A stretch of DNA of 64,000 bases from Brevipalpus yothersi (lineage: Eukaryota; Arthropoda; Arachnida; Trombidiformes; Tenuipalpidae). The notes beneath the pieces are model-generated. The model had not been told where the DNA came from, searched no databases, and saw only the letters and a list, made by a program, of their open reading frames with translations. The position numbers and the translations under genes were made by a program. Of this stretch, positions 45,763 to 56,434 are shown piece by piece; within the stretch, counting starts at the first letter, position 1; every line of letters begins with the position of its first letter. The stretch is taken from positions 1-64,000 of the forward strand of contig QZCP01000154.1 in NCBI GenBank assembly GCA_003956705.1, given 5' to 3'.

Positions 45763-46682
45763 ATGTCTTTCATGGTAAGAGAGGAATTGTTTTACCGTTA
45801 TACTCATCATCTCAAATTTAATCTGATCTGTATAACTATTTTACTTTACAACAATCATCGTTTCATGTAAAGATTGAATCGACTAGAAGGGAGGAGTTGA
45901 GAGAAACTATTCGTGAACTTCTAAGCAATCGGAATCAAAGTACAAGATTCAAGCAAGTGATTGAAAGAATAATTCACGAGAATATCCATAATCTCAATGT
46001 TGAAATGGAAGATGACGAGAAACCCTCAGATTCTATGATGTGTACTCAGGAAGGGAAGCAAAGTTACTATGAACAGCTTCCTCTGCTGTTTATAAGAGAT
46101 GAAAAAGCAATCTTTGAAAATTTTCAGGACTCTAATCTGGAAACATCGTTGACACCTCATCTCCCCCAGACTTCAAAGCAAATCACGGAGGAATTCAATC
46201 CACCTCCAAAACACCCAAAGGAAACCAATATGCCAACTTCTCTGGAATCGGGGAGAAATTTGCAAACTGAAAGGGTCACTCCAAAGAGTATGGGGTCTCA
46301 TCCAGATTTATCCTTGATGGACAATCAAGGAGAATACAAACTTCAACTGACTGATGAGAATATGCAGACTTTTTCTGACAAAGGCTATAAATATCAGATC
46401 TACTACAAAGGGCAAGCTATCAGCAAAGATCAAGTGAAGCAAATCTTATTCAATAAAGTCATCAAATCGAAATCTGGATTTTTCCTCTGCCCATTGCATA
46501 AGGACTGTCAATATTCAAGTGAAAAATTATCAATGAAAAGCAAACATCAATTCAATCAAACAGTTTTGAAACATACTGGAGCTGCTTTCATCACATATTT
46601 GTGTAGACATTGTTTTCGTAAATCATATCGTATGTCTAATATGTATGCACATCTCAGAGGTCACTTTAAGTCATCAAATTGA
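45763..46682 (+). CDS. Copy 6, type I, single-module form
   Basis: Exons 45763-45774 (Met-Ser-Phe-Met) and 45873-46682, with a longer 98-bp phase-0 intron, give 273 residues. The N-terminal helix and acidic linker are intact. The whole first module is missing: the linker runs directly (near residue 115) into the inter-module segment, and one module follows with CPLHKDC and CRHCFRKS...HLRGH. The frame is open throughout, so the deletion was in-frame. It is either a functional short variant or a young pseudogene; the lack of other lesions favours the former. Confidence 0.78.
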
Positions 46683-47040
46683 AGTCTGAATTATTTCTCT
46701 GCCCACTGCACGAGGACTGTCCATATTCCAAGTGTGCTAAAAAACAAACCTCTGCATAAATACATGTATGATGTGGTGCTAAATACTGCAATGCCTTTCA
46801 TTACGTACTTTGACAGATACTGTTTTTCCAAAGCTAATCAATCATCTACGATGCATTAACATTTGAGGCTCCATCAGATAAATGAATTGCTTGAAATGAA
46901 TTGTTTCGAAAAGTATCAACTGACTATCAACAGTTCCTTAAAAATTGTGATTCAACATAGATAGAAGTACGGGCTTAACTGCAATTTATGACCATCTAAA
47001 ACGCCATTAAATCCATGAATTGCAATGTGTTTCTAAAAGT
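46683..47040 (+). pseudogene. Relic tails of type I modules
   Basis: Bases 46683-46910 are a degenerate second-module tail (CPLHEDC-like, with stops) closest to the end of copy 8 (56180-56410). Bases 46985-47040 repeat its last ~55 bases again. Both lie directly behind copy 6, as leftovers of deleted neighbours. Confidence 0.6.
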
Positions 47041-48042
47041 GCCAAATAACTATCGAAAACTTTTCTCAACAATTGTAATTCAACATAGATAGAAGTATGG
47101 TTTATCGATAGTCAGTACCGATAATCTTAAAATTTTGGATATCGATAAAAGCTTATCGCCATTATTTTCCCTCTTCACATCAGATAAAAAGTCATTATCA
47201 AGGATTTACATGCACTTTAAATGAAGATAATTGATGAATTATTTTCAAAGTTTTTGTTTTTGCCTTCCGTAAACAAACATACATGCTAACCTGAACTTTC
47301 ATTTGAGTTGTAATTATTTAATTGCTTTTTTTCCATGCTCGTATATTCACAGTAGGAAGAGTTTCGAATATTCCATCTGAAATACAATATAATGTATGTC
47401 TTTGAGTAAGAGACTTTATTAGCTCATCAGTTTTTCCATCATTCGAATTCTAACCTCCATCTTGCACAGTGAGTTGTAAAAGAAAGACCACACATAAGCC
47501 AACCAAGAAATCTTTCGAAGAGGAATCATTCAAGATTCGAGTCAGTGAGTCAGTCAGTCTCATCAGTTTTCAATCCCGGTAAACTTTTTTGCGCCAAAAG
47601 AAAACCGGAAAAACAATGTGCCCGAGTGTGTAGCAAAGTGATTGGGCATCACTTCCTGTTTCTAAAATAGCAATGTTCATCTCTTATGACTGAGGACTTG
47701 TTGATTTTCAAAGTTTTGCACCAAAACTGAGCTTTGAAATACTTTTTTCACCCTGTTGAGTTTTTTCCCGTGCTATTAGTGTGCTCGTACGACTTGGAAT
47801 CATCAAGACGTTTAAATCAAGATTATTCGCTTGTGTCTCAGTAACTCCTGGTCATTTACCACTTTTAGAAGCTGATGGCTGAAGTGATCCACGTGTTAAG
47901 CAGTAATTCTTTTACTGTTCCTGGTCTTATACTCTTATACTTTTTCCGTGACAGTACTTGACAGTGTCTAGTAGACATCAGGGATAGCTTATTTTACAAG
48001 AAATTCTGTTGGTTTCAGGCCCAATTCTCTGGATGCCGTAAA
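47041..48042. other. Spacer before the type II gene
   Basis: No gene. Matches the window start (60-900) and the blocks at 4620-5024 and 38960-39372. A TTTCAG acceptor-like site occurs at ~48013-48018, so a non-coding upstream exon is possible. Confidence 0.6.
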
Positions 48043-49560
48043 ATGGAGCAATTTACAGATGGATTGATAGACCATCGCTGTTTCAATCTGGTCGACTATG
48101 GATCCACAAATGATGGAGAAACAATGGCCTTAATTGATGAGACATGTTTGGGTAGTGATGAAGGTACAGATGGATCTGACGATGAGACCTTCTCTCAAGA
48201 AATTAAGGAGAATGTGATTGGGACTATCAGTGGAAACAAAGAACTAAGCGATTGCCTAGGAACTTTATCTACTGATTCTGTTACAACATGTGGAGAAGAT
48301 AAAGATTCCCTGGAGCCAGTAGTTCAAAGAGGTGAATTCATGAGTAAAAAAGAAGAAAAAATCACATCATTTAAAGTTTCCATCGAAAATCCAACGAATT
48401 CAAAGCTCAATCAAGAAGATGGGAATGTTTATATTATACCTAAAACTGGAGTCAAATATCAAATATATTATGAAGGACAGCCTATCGATAACGAGTCGTT
48501 GAATGCTATTGCTAAAACAAAAGTTCAAGAAAGATCTGGATGGCGACTTTGTCAGCTTCATACTGATTGTAGTTATACAAAATCCAATCCAACTAAGCCA
48601 AAAAGGACATTTAATCAAAATTCACATAGGCATATTAAAGACAGTTTGGTGACTTATTTATGCAAAAGTTACTCGCAAACTTTATCCTCTTATACCTCTT
48701 TGCGTGAGCATTCTAAAAGGCTGCATGGAAAAACAGCAAGCAATGATGGCATGGTTCCAAAGAAGGAAATGGTTCACGTCATGCCAAAAGCTAGAGCCAA
48801 GTATCAAATCTACTATGAAGGAAAAACAATTAGCGAGGAATACCTGAGCTCGATCATGAGGACGAAAATGGTGAAAACTGAGTCAGGATATTTGCTCTGT
48901 AAAATTCATACTGATTGTTCTTATGCAAAGCTCAACTCAAAGCCAAAGGATCGGTTCAATAGCGACTCTAGAAGACATGTGAGAGATAGTTTGGTGACAT
49001 ATTACTGTGAATATTGCTCTCGCAATGTAAAAGCATATCGTAATTTTCGTCGCCACTTGAATCAACATCATGAAAAAAGAGATCATTCCAATTCAGCAAA
49101 GAAACCAAATGAGACTGGGTTCTCAACTGGGAACGAACCGTCTATTACTACTGAATCCAAGTTATCTATGATCGATTATCAAGGGAAATATGAGCTTATT
49201 ATCAATGATGGAAATGTGTACACTCATCAAACCTCTGGTCAAAAGTATCAGAACTACTATGAAGGTGGAGCAATCTATAAGATGAGTTTACTTTTTATTC
49301 TTCAATCGAAAGTGATGATAACAGATTCTGGTTGGCTTTACTGTTCACTACATGATAATTGTGAATTCACTCCCAATCAGGTGCTACTAATTGCACAAGA
49401 GGCGAGAAAATCAGATCATAATCAATGTTTATTGGAGCACATTGAAGGAACTTTTGTCACATATTTGTGCAAACAATGTTATTGGAAGCTCGGAAGTCAT
49501 ACTGCGCTCATCAATCATTTCAATCAAGCCCATCTCGATAACGTCTTAGCCATGAATTAG
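48043..49560 (+). CDS. Type II three-module zinc protein (intact)
   Basis: 505 residues in one exon. The N-terminus (~1-115) is acidic and unrelated to the mini-exon type. Three modules follow (~125-235, ~240-345, ~370-500). Each has the YQI/N-YYEG signature, C-x2-H-x3-C (CQLHTDC, CKIHTDC, CSLHDNC) with a later His, and a C2H2 finger. In module 1 the finger has lost its second Cys (CKSY). Modules 2 and 3 have C-x2-C-x12-H with H-x4-H-like ends. It is the only intact member of a subfamily whose decayed N-termini lie at 5025 and 39373. Function unknown; the fingers suggest nucleic-acid binding. Confidence 0.85.
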   Translation: MEQFTDGLIDHRCFNLVDYGSTNDGETMALIDETCLGSDEGTDGSDDETFSQEIKENVIGTISGNKELSDCLGTLSTDSVTTCGEDKDSLEPVVQRGEFMSKKEEKITSFKVSIENPTNSKLNQEDGNVYIIPKTGVKYQIYYEGQPIDNESLNAIAKTKVQERSGWRLCQLHTDCSYTKSNPTKPKRTFNQNSHRHIKDSLVTYLCKSYSQTLSSYTSLREHSKRLHGKTASNDGMVPKKEMVHVMPKARAKYQIYYEGKTISEEYLSSIMRTKMVKTESGYLLCKIHTDCSYAKLNSKPKDRFNSDSRRHVRDSLVTYYCEYCSRNVKAYRNFRRHLNQHHEKRDHSNSAKKPNETGFSTGNEPSITTESKLSMIDYQGKYELIINDGNVYTHQTSGQKYQNYYEGGAIYKMSLLFILQSKVMITDSGWLYCSLHDNCEFTPNQVLLIAQEARKSDHNQCLLEHIEGTFVTYLCKQCYWKLGSHTALINHFNQAHLDNVLAMN

Positions 49561-50879
49561 GATATTTTTTCTCTTTTATTGTTATTGTTACAATTGGAAA
49601 TGACCAGTTGGCAGAAATTTAGACATTCTCGATTTTCTTTATGCTCAGAATCAATTTATGAAGTTCAATTTTACACCTATCCATGAGACTAATATCTTGA
49701 GATATAATCCAAGCCATCGATCACTCGCTTCTTCTTTATAAGAAACATTAGCTGATAGTTTATGTTTATAGGATTTTTTCCTCCTTTTTTCCAAAGATTT
49801 TGCTCCAATACTGAGCTCCTCCCTGAGCACTGATATGTATACTGTCAGATTATCCATTTGATATAGATTTTCTGAAGCTTCTGATCAATATTCGTGCTCA
49901 CTCGTCTTCATTTAAATTGAAATATTTTACTGCTCCTTTGGCCCACAATCGTGCCACCCGCAGTAGTCAGAAGAATAATCAATAAACAGCTTCTCTGATA
50001 CACGTGGGAATATTCAAGGGCTTCGGATTTGGAGATGGAATATGTGCAACTCTGTATCAAATAAGTTTTTTCGAAAACTTCTCGATTAATGTCGATGAAC
50101 CTTTATGCCCCAAAAACCTTGAAAATAGTGTCCTCTGGCACACAATTTATCTCTACTGAATTATCCCAGTTGTAATTGAGATCATTTTCTTGTGTTTCAA
50201 TTACAGTATTCATCAATCTCATCTTACGGAGCTTGTGGCTTGAATAATCTTTATGTATCTTAACGAAATAATTATTTCAAAAATTTGTGGCGAAGCCTAT
50301 TATCATATACACCAATCCAATAGATATATTGTCATACACTGAGTACTTTTATCTGAGTTGCAATACTTCATTGCCAACATTTTCCAGGATCGACCCATTA
50401 ACATTAATCAGAATTTAAAATATTCTCTCTCAAATATCCTCTTTGGTATGAGACATCGTTAGCTTATCAGTTAACAACTTTTTTAAATCTAACTCAAGAA
50501 AAAGAAACTAAGAGCAGCTATTGCTTGCAAAAAGAGTTCAAATAAATCAAACACTGTGAAAGCTAACTATCAGAGAGAAGAAGAGCTTATAAACTCTTCC
50601 TTTCCTCTCTACCCTCTCCACAAGTATATTTCATCCCTTATCACTTATTTGCATAGCGATAGACTTGCAGTTGTATTTTGATGAGCCGTTTCTTTGGCTC
50701 ACTTGCAATTGAGCGTTGTAAAGTCGCTCCTTTGATTTACATCACAGTGTTTCCATGTTTTCTAAAGCTTCATTGAGAACCTTGCAAAATTATACCTACA
50801 TATTTGAACTATTTCATTACTCACATTATCAATTATTGTCTCACATACAGCTGTTCATGGAACATAAGGCGTTAACAAA
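49561..50879. other. Spacer before copy 8, up to the Spy insertion
   Basis: No gene. 50330-50879 is the upstream block of a type I gene and includes the octamer ATTTGCAT at 50647-50654. Without the transposon the octamer would lie 244 bases before the ATG of copy 8. Confidence 0.6.
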
Positions 50880-51499
50880 GGACATGTCCGGATAAGGCCC
50901 GTTTTTCGCCCATGATGGATTTTGATGAAACTTCATATTCTTGAAGAACTCAGTCTCTAGATCAAAATGACACCACAAATGACCCTATAGGGTCAAAGGT
51001 CACGAAGATATTTGACCTTGAATTTTTAGCAAACTTTCGCCAATTTTCATATTTTTTCGATTCTTGAATGATAATTATGCCTTATATCATCTCCATATTA
51101 CTCTCAAAGCTTTGATTACCTTGGATTTACCGGAAAATTGACTCATATTGCCAAAAAAAACACAAAACTATGGAAAAATGGCCATTTTTCTACTGTTTTT
51201 GATTGGAATTGAGGTTAAAAACCTACTAACTTTGGTTGAAATTGCTAAGATCAGCATCAATAGTAGATTTGAAACTCAAGAAGCCTCGTTCCAATGTTCA
51301 TCGATAATAAAAATTGAGGTAATATGTTCGAAAGCTTTTTCTGTGTTTGATTGCTATTGAATCTGGGTTATGGAGTGATTGAGTGTGAGGATTTCTGTTA
51401 TTATCCATTATTCGCCACAGTGTCAGAAAGAAAGCTAGTTGATAGACTCCAGAATCTTTAATTGAGCTGAATTTTTCTGATTATTGAGCATTTTCTGAC

Positions 51500-51784
51500 A
51501 TGGAACCTCAGCCAGGACCAAGCCAGCTTTCTGAAGGCGAGTGTGAGGAAGAACTCTCGCGTAAGCAGAAGAAGTATTTGAAAAGAAAGCAATCCAAGAA
51601 GAAGTATGCTGATAATCTGCCAGAAGGGGCTGTGAATTATATACAAGAAAAGAAAAAAAACAAGCGACCAGCCAAGTTCGAGCGAAAGGCCATAGAAGCG
51701 TGGAACAAACATATTGATCTGCACCATGAAAAAGCAGAACTTTGGGTGGCGGGAAAGGAAGAAGAAGTCCATTTACAGCCATAG
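51500..51784 (+). CDS. Small Lys-rich Spy protein (candidate)
   Basis: 94 codons from the ATG at 51500, running opposite to the transposase and overlapping its 3' end by ~150 bp. It begins with a PQPGPS stretch like that repeated in the ORF at 53104-53745. A very basic segment follows (RKQKKYLKRKQSKKK), then LPEGAVNYIQEKKK, then ELWVAGK. The LPEGAVN and LW-x2-GK motifs recur in the ORF at 23227-23496. Could be an exon of a second transposon gene. Function unknown. Confidence 0.45.
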   Translation: MEPQPGPSQLSEGECEEELSRKQKKYLKRKQSKKKYADNLPEGAVNYIQEKKKNKRPAKFERKAIEAWNKHIDLHHEKAELWVAGKEEEVHLQP

Positions 51785-53073
51785 GTACCGCATGACAGTA
51801 GATACAGCTCATCACCCGTGAAAGGTTGAACTTCTCCTCCAACAGGATTGTACACGCGCCAGTTACTAGTCCGACGGTTGATACTCCCTCTGATGATCAT
51901 CTTCGCTAGCTTGTCTTCAACGTTCTCTCGACTCAGCATTCTTTCTATAATTAGTGGCTCTCTACCACGATCTGATGTGAAGCGTGGATGATATTTGTTG
52001 ATTACCGCAGCGATGACTCTCAGATCTTTCATTGAGTTTTCGATATACTTGTTGTCGATCACGTTAGCAAACTTCTTAAACTTCATCTTTATCTGACCGT
52101 TGACTTGTTCCACTTGAGGTCTGATTTTTGTCAATTTTCTGGATTGATTTGCTTCTCGTGCTGATAGTTGCGCACCTTCAGAGTTTTCCCGACTTCGCCG
52201 AACAAATGGAGGATGATGAACCTGATAACCTCGTGCTCTCAGTGTTTGAGCAACGTCTCGGAAGCCGCGATCCAGTATGAAAATATCACCAGACTGGAAG
52301 AAATTGTTGAAGCCGGAACTGTAGCTGGAAATATCTCTGAGGATGGTTGCATCATTCTGAGTTGCTGGGAAATTAGGTACTACATCCAAGATATAGCCAT
52401 CTGGGAGAATTCCAACCATTGGCTTGTACAATGATCTATTCTTCTGGACAGAAAATGTTTCGCGCTGGAATTCATTGTTACTACTTTTTTGAACGTATAT
52501 GTAGGTGGCATCCCAGATGGATTGGATAGAGGACTCATTGCTGAGAGGGAACAATGAAGTGGAAATCAAGCTCATGTGCTCAATCGCTCTATCTCTCGTG
52601 TAGTTCTCAAACCCCAAGTTCAATGGAACAAAAGACGACAGCAAACCAGATCTTATCTTCTCCATATTATCCACAAGAGTGCTCTTCTTCAGACCAAAAA
52701 CAAAGGCTGTTGTTCTTATTGGTACCCCAGCTCGAAGGAAGAAAAGATAAGGACCCAAGTACTCGTGCAAGCTATCAGGAAGATTAGACTGAAGATCGAT
52801 GAAGTCGCTCACTTTCAAAGATGTGAGATGTTGGTACTGTTTATCATTCTCCCGTGTTGGTGGTGGGAGCTTGCATCTACCAGTGTGATTTTGAGAGCTT
52901 CTTAGTAATGCAATTGCTTCTTCGAACTCTCTTGGATTGAGTTCTTCATCTTTTACCGGGATATGAACCCATTCTTCAGTAAGATGAGAGTTGCAGCACC
53001 TAGCTCCGAACGGAATCAAGATCTGATGGAGCCAAATAGTTTCAACACGTCGAACTTTGGGGACTGTTTTCAA
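51637..53073 (-). CDS. Spy transposase (DDE, IS5/Harbinger-like)
   Basis: Open frame of 478 codons. A helix-turn-helix-like part (~85-140) precedes a DDE nuclease of the DDE_Tnp_4 kind: Asp188 in SIWDATY, Asp268 in FILDRGFRD, Glu322 in RPQVEQVNGQIK. This is the usual D...D...E order and spacing for IS5/PIF-Harbinger/Spy enzymes. The C-terminal ~60 residues past NPVGGEVQPFTGDEL look unlike the family and may be intron or readthrough. The N-terminus is probably supplied by an upstream exon (53104-53745). It would cut at the GGACATGTCC ends. No stop lies within the core, so it may be active. Confidence 0.82.
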   Translation of the reverse strand: MKTVPKVRRVETIWLHQILIPFGARCCNSHLTEEWVHIPVKDEELNPREFEEAIALLRSSQNHTGRCKLPPPTRENDKQYQHLTSLKVSDFIDLQSNLPDSLHEYLGPYLFFLRAGVPIRTTAFVFGLKKSTLVDNMEKIRSGLLSSFVPLNLGFENYTRDRAIEHMSLISTSLFPLSNESSIQSIWDATYIYVQKSSNNEFQRETFSVQKNRSLYKPMVGILPDGYILDVVPNFPATQNDATILRDISSYSSGFNNFFQSGDIFILDRGFRDVAQTLRARGYQVHHPPFVRRSRENSEGAQLSAREANQSRKLTKIRPQVEQVNGQIKMKFKKFANVIDNKYIENSMKDLRVIAAVINKYHPRFTSDRGREPLIIERMLSRENVEDKLAKMIIRGSINRRTSNWRVYNPVGGEVQPFTGDELYLLSCGTYGCKWTSSSFPATQSSAFSWCRSICLFHASMAFRSNLAGRLFFFFSCI

Positions 53074-53103
53074 AGCAACAGGTGATCGACAACCGAAGAT
53101 ACA

Positions 53104-53745
53104 TCACGTGTGTGAGGAGATGGTTTTTTTGGTACCTCTATTGGTGGGTGGAGTCTCAGAGTCATCAGAATCATCGTCATTCGAAGGTTCTTCCCAAGGA
53201 TCATCAGATTCCCATGAGCCATCATCACTCGAAGAATATTCAGAAGATGGATAGCTTGACTCACTCCCAATCGCATCATCTGTATCAGTTCTATTACCTG
53301 TTGGGATTGATTGGCTTTCAAAAACAGAGAGAGTTTCAGATCTACTGACATCGTCAAAAGGAAATAGCTCTGATGAAGAGGGCTGAGGTGTTAAACGAGA
53401 TGGATCAGGCTGTGGCGATGGGCAAGACGGACCGGGCTGTGGTGATGAGCAAGACGGACCGGGCTGTGGTGATGAGCAAGACGGACCGGGCTGTGGTGAT
53501 GATCGATCAGATGTGAGAGATCTTGATCTCATATCTTTCATGTGTCTATCATATAGATTTCTACAAGAAGTACAGATGGAATCACCAATTACTATCAAAA
53601 GTGCAGGAGCCTTCTCTTGAAAAAACTCTCTCATTGATTCATTACAGATTTTATGTATGCGCTGTCCTTTTCTTCTTAATAGTTGCTTAAAAGGAAGTCC
53701 GCAGTTTTTACAATTCTTGGGAGAGTTCATTTTTTTAGATATCAA
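53104..53745 (-). CDS. Cys-rich, Pro-repeat N-terminal exon or partner of the Spy transposase
   Basis: 213 codons. The N-terminus has CKNCGLPF, then a His/Cys pair and CTSCRNLYDRH, a likely zinc site within residues ~10-70. A 9-residue Pro repeat (SPQPGPSCS type) occupies ~85-125, followed by an acidic Ser/Asp tail. It ends just upstream of the transposase frame on the same strand with candidate GT and AG sites between. I could not fix an in-frame junction. Could be exon 1 of the transposase or a separate DNA-binding partner, as in Harbinger elements. Confidence 0.55.
   Translation of the reverse strand: MISKKMNSPKNCKNCGLPFKQLLRRKGQRIHKICNESMREFFQEKAPALLIVIGDSICTSCRNLYDRHMKDMRSRSLTSDRSSPQPGPSCSSPQPGPSCSSPQPGPSCPSPQPDPSRLTPQPSSSELFPFDDVSRSETLSVFESQSIPTGNRTDTDDAIGSESSYPSSEYSSSDDGSWESDDPWEEPSNDDDSDDSETPPTNRGTKKTISSHT
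53407..53505. repeat. 27-bp tandem repeat
   Basis: About 3.7 units of a 27-bp repeat (53407-53433, 53434-53460, 53461-53487, partial to 53505) encode the SPQPGPSCS repeat on the minus strand. Units 2 and 3 are the same. Confidence 0.9.
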
Positions 53746-55013
53746 ATAAAATAGAAAAAGCGCAGATACAAGATTTTTTATGAAGATTTTTGCTTTATAT
53801 TTGGATATACAATAAAATAACAGTGATCCCTATTTGCTACAGCTGTTTTCTTTCCAAAACTCTAAAAAAATTTATTCAATCGCTTCAAATCTGGAAAAGA
53901 ACGAGAAAATGAGATGGGACGATATACTGTGCTGCTTATTTCAGACCGATAGATGGCGTGACAAAAAAACGAAAAATCGAGCGTGACCCTACTAGTCCCT
54001 AGGGATAGAAGTAGTTGCCCAGAGACCAGTTAATGCGAAACTGCGGTCGTCCAGGCAGACTACTTCTATCCAAACGGTAATGTGAAAGGAAGAGATCTAA
54101 CCTCCTCCACGACCAACGACCAACTGAGAGAAAATTGCTTTTGCATGGAGGTGCCTTGATTTTTTTCGAAAATTTTAGAAGAACTTTTTTCCACTGAAAT
54201 AGGTATCATATGAGAGCAAATGGCTCGGGATGGAAAAAAAATGTGACCTCAGGTCAAAAGCCGTTTCGGCCTCGTTTCTATGTGATTTGACTATCTGTTA
54301 TTGTCAGATCACATGCTTTAACGGCGTTTTCTGAAAGCTCTGCTCAATTGAAATGTGATCGGACATTCAAACTTTCACCGTCAGATCTCAATCAGAGCGA
54401 TCTCAGGCCTAAATAGGCCAAAACGGCCTTTTTCAGCAGTTTTTTGAGATTTTGAAGGTGTTCCCCTCATTTGAGCCCTATAAAATATAGTATTTTCTCA
54501 AAGCTTATCAAAAGTTACATCTCACACGGGGCATCCGGTTTTGTCTCCAGGTCATTTGGTTGACCTTGAGAGGCTAAAACTGCTTTTTTCGTGGTTTTTC
54601 CGGTTTTCGAAACTGTTCCGCACTAGGAGACAAATTGAAATACATATTTTCTGATAGAATACAAAAAGATACGTCCAAAAACATATGTCTGGTTTTGTCT
54701 CCAGGGTGGGCAATTCATCATTTTTTCGAAAAACTCGATTTTTGCAGAATTTTCACCTGTTTTTGGGTTTTTGAGATACCGAGACTTATTCAAAAGCAGT
54801 TTTTGGTATAATTTTTGGAATTCTCATCTAATTTATCGTCGGAAAAAGTGCTTTTTTCCAATTTTCGAAAAAAGTTCTAACGTTCAGGTCACTATTTCGA
54901 TATCACGAGTTCTAAGCGTCTGATCGAATTTTCGATGCGATATTTGTTCTTTTCGTCGAAAGTTCACCTAGGATCGAAAAAAAACCCAAAACGGGCGAAT
55001 TCCGGACATGTCC
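53746..55013. other. Non-coding right part of the Spy element
   Basis: No gene. Rich in 'tttttcg' and 'gaaaa' stretches, ending in the right terminal repeat. A site of ~20 bases around 53990-54070 is partly self-complementary ('agtagttgcccag' against 'cagactacttc'). Confidence 0.55.
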
Positions 55014-55032
55014 TTTATTTCAAATTTCATTC

Positions 55033-56434
55033 ATGTCTTTCATGGTAAGAGATATCATTACTTAACCGTTATACCTATACCTATCATCTCAAACTAATCA
55101 ACGTATCGCCTACAGCTTGGATCAGCTAGAGAAAAAGAGCTGAAAGAAGCTATTCGTGAACTTCTCAGTGATCGACATCAAAGTACAAGATTTGAGCAAG
55201 TGATAAGGAAAATAATTGGTGAAAATATTTGTAATCTCAATGTTCTAACGAAAGATGACCACCAAGCTTCAAGTTCCAGGATGCTCACTGACGAAGGGAA
55301 ACCAAGTTACTGTGGAGAGGATGATAAGATTTCCGAACAGATTGTGGAGGATGGAAAAGTTCATCCGAAAAAATTTCAGAATTATGACCGGGATACATCA
55401 TCTAAACCTCATATCATCCAATCTTCAAAGCGAACAAGGAAAGATTTCAATCCACCTCCGAATTGCGATGAGCTTGATTTCGGAAGTGAAACCGACATAA
55501 ACATACAAAGAAGTTCCAAAATGATAAGTGCAGAAGAATTTCGGATTCAAACTGATAATGAGACCAAATCAATGCCCAGCGACTGTCAGAAGAATATGAG
55601 GATTAATTTAACTGATGAGAATATCTATGTTGATGAAGCAATGGGTTGTGAATACCAAATCATTTATCAAGGGAAGGCTATTGATAAGAACTTTTTGCAG
55701 CAAATTGTTGAAACAAAAACTAAGAAGAGGAAGCATGGATGGCTTCCCTGTACGGTTCATGATGAGTGTACTTTTTCGAAGCCTCCAGAAGTAGAAAAGT
55801 GGAGAAGCAGAATCAATTCAATGCAGACTCAAGAAGGCACATCAGAAGTTCTCTAGTTAGATATTTGTGCAGAGTATGTCTTCTTACATTCAGCTACTCA
55901 GAGAGCCCAGTATGTCATCTAATAAAGCACTCGAGAGCACCAACTAATATACCAACTTCTCTGAAATCAAAGAGAAAAGTGAAAACTGGAGGGACTACTC
56001 CAAAAAGCAGGGCACCTCATCCAGAGTCCTTGTTAATGGATTATCAAGGAAAATACAAACTCCAACTGACTGATGAGAATATGCAGACTATGTCCACCAC
56101 TGGCTATAAATATCAAATCTATTACAAAGGGCTAGCTATCAGTAAAGATCAATTGAAGCATATTGTTGAGAAAAAGGTTATAAAATTGAAATCTGGATTA
56201 TTTCTCTGCCCACTCCACGTAGACTGTCCATATTCGAGCAAATCAAAAAATAAACCTTTGTTTAAATATGAAGTGGTACGACATACTGCAATGGCTTTCA
56301 TCACGTACTTATGCAGATACTGTTTTCACAAAGCTAATAATCCAGCTCCGATGCATAGCCATCTGAAGCGCCATCAAATCCGTGAACTGCAATGTGCTTC
56401 AAAAAGTGTCAACTACCTGTCGAAAATTCCCTAA
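55033..56434 (+). pseudogene. Copy 8, type I, one frameshift
   Basis: Mini-exon Met-Ser-Phe-Met at 55033-55044, a 71-bp intron, and exon 2 from 55116. The frame is open through the N-terminal helix, linker and first half of module 1. A one-base loss (or two-base gain) between ~55785 and 55815 throws it into a stop at 55854, while the next frame continues to the end of module 2 (56434). The first finger (CRVCLLTF...HLIKH) and second (CRYCFHKA...HLKRH) are intact in that frame. CTVHDEC of module 1 is present, and VDC replaces EDC in module 2. The C-terminus is extended beyond the usual HYNP. Either a recent pseudogene or an assembly error. Confidence 0.8.

Larger units (their letters stand above)
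50880..55013 (-). mobile_element. Spy DNA transposon, 4,134 bp, with transposase
   Basis: Terminal inverted repeats begin GGACATGTCCGG, followed by about 16 more partly matching bases (50880-50909 and 54984-55013). The first ten bases are themselves a palindrome. The left flank ends AAA and the right flank begins TTT. Joining them recreates the paralogous upstream sequence (for example 58022-58034) without a duplicated base, the known insertion mode of the Spy group. It encodes an IS5/Harbinger-type DDE transposase. It separates copy 8 from its upstream block, 16 bases before the ATG once the TTT is counted. Confidence 0.88.

Noticed and set aside
50930..51360. Plus frame 51148-51360 in the Spy left flank
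   Set aside because: AT-rich non-coding part of the transposon, with no motif.
53399..53505. CRISPR-like array
   Set aside because: A 27-bp tandem without spacers, in frame with a Pro-repeat ORF; a coding minisatellite.
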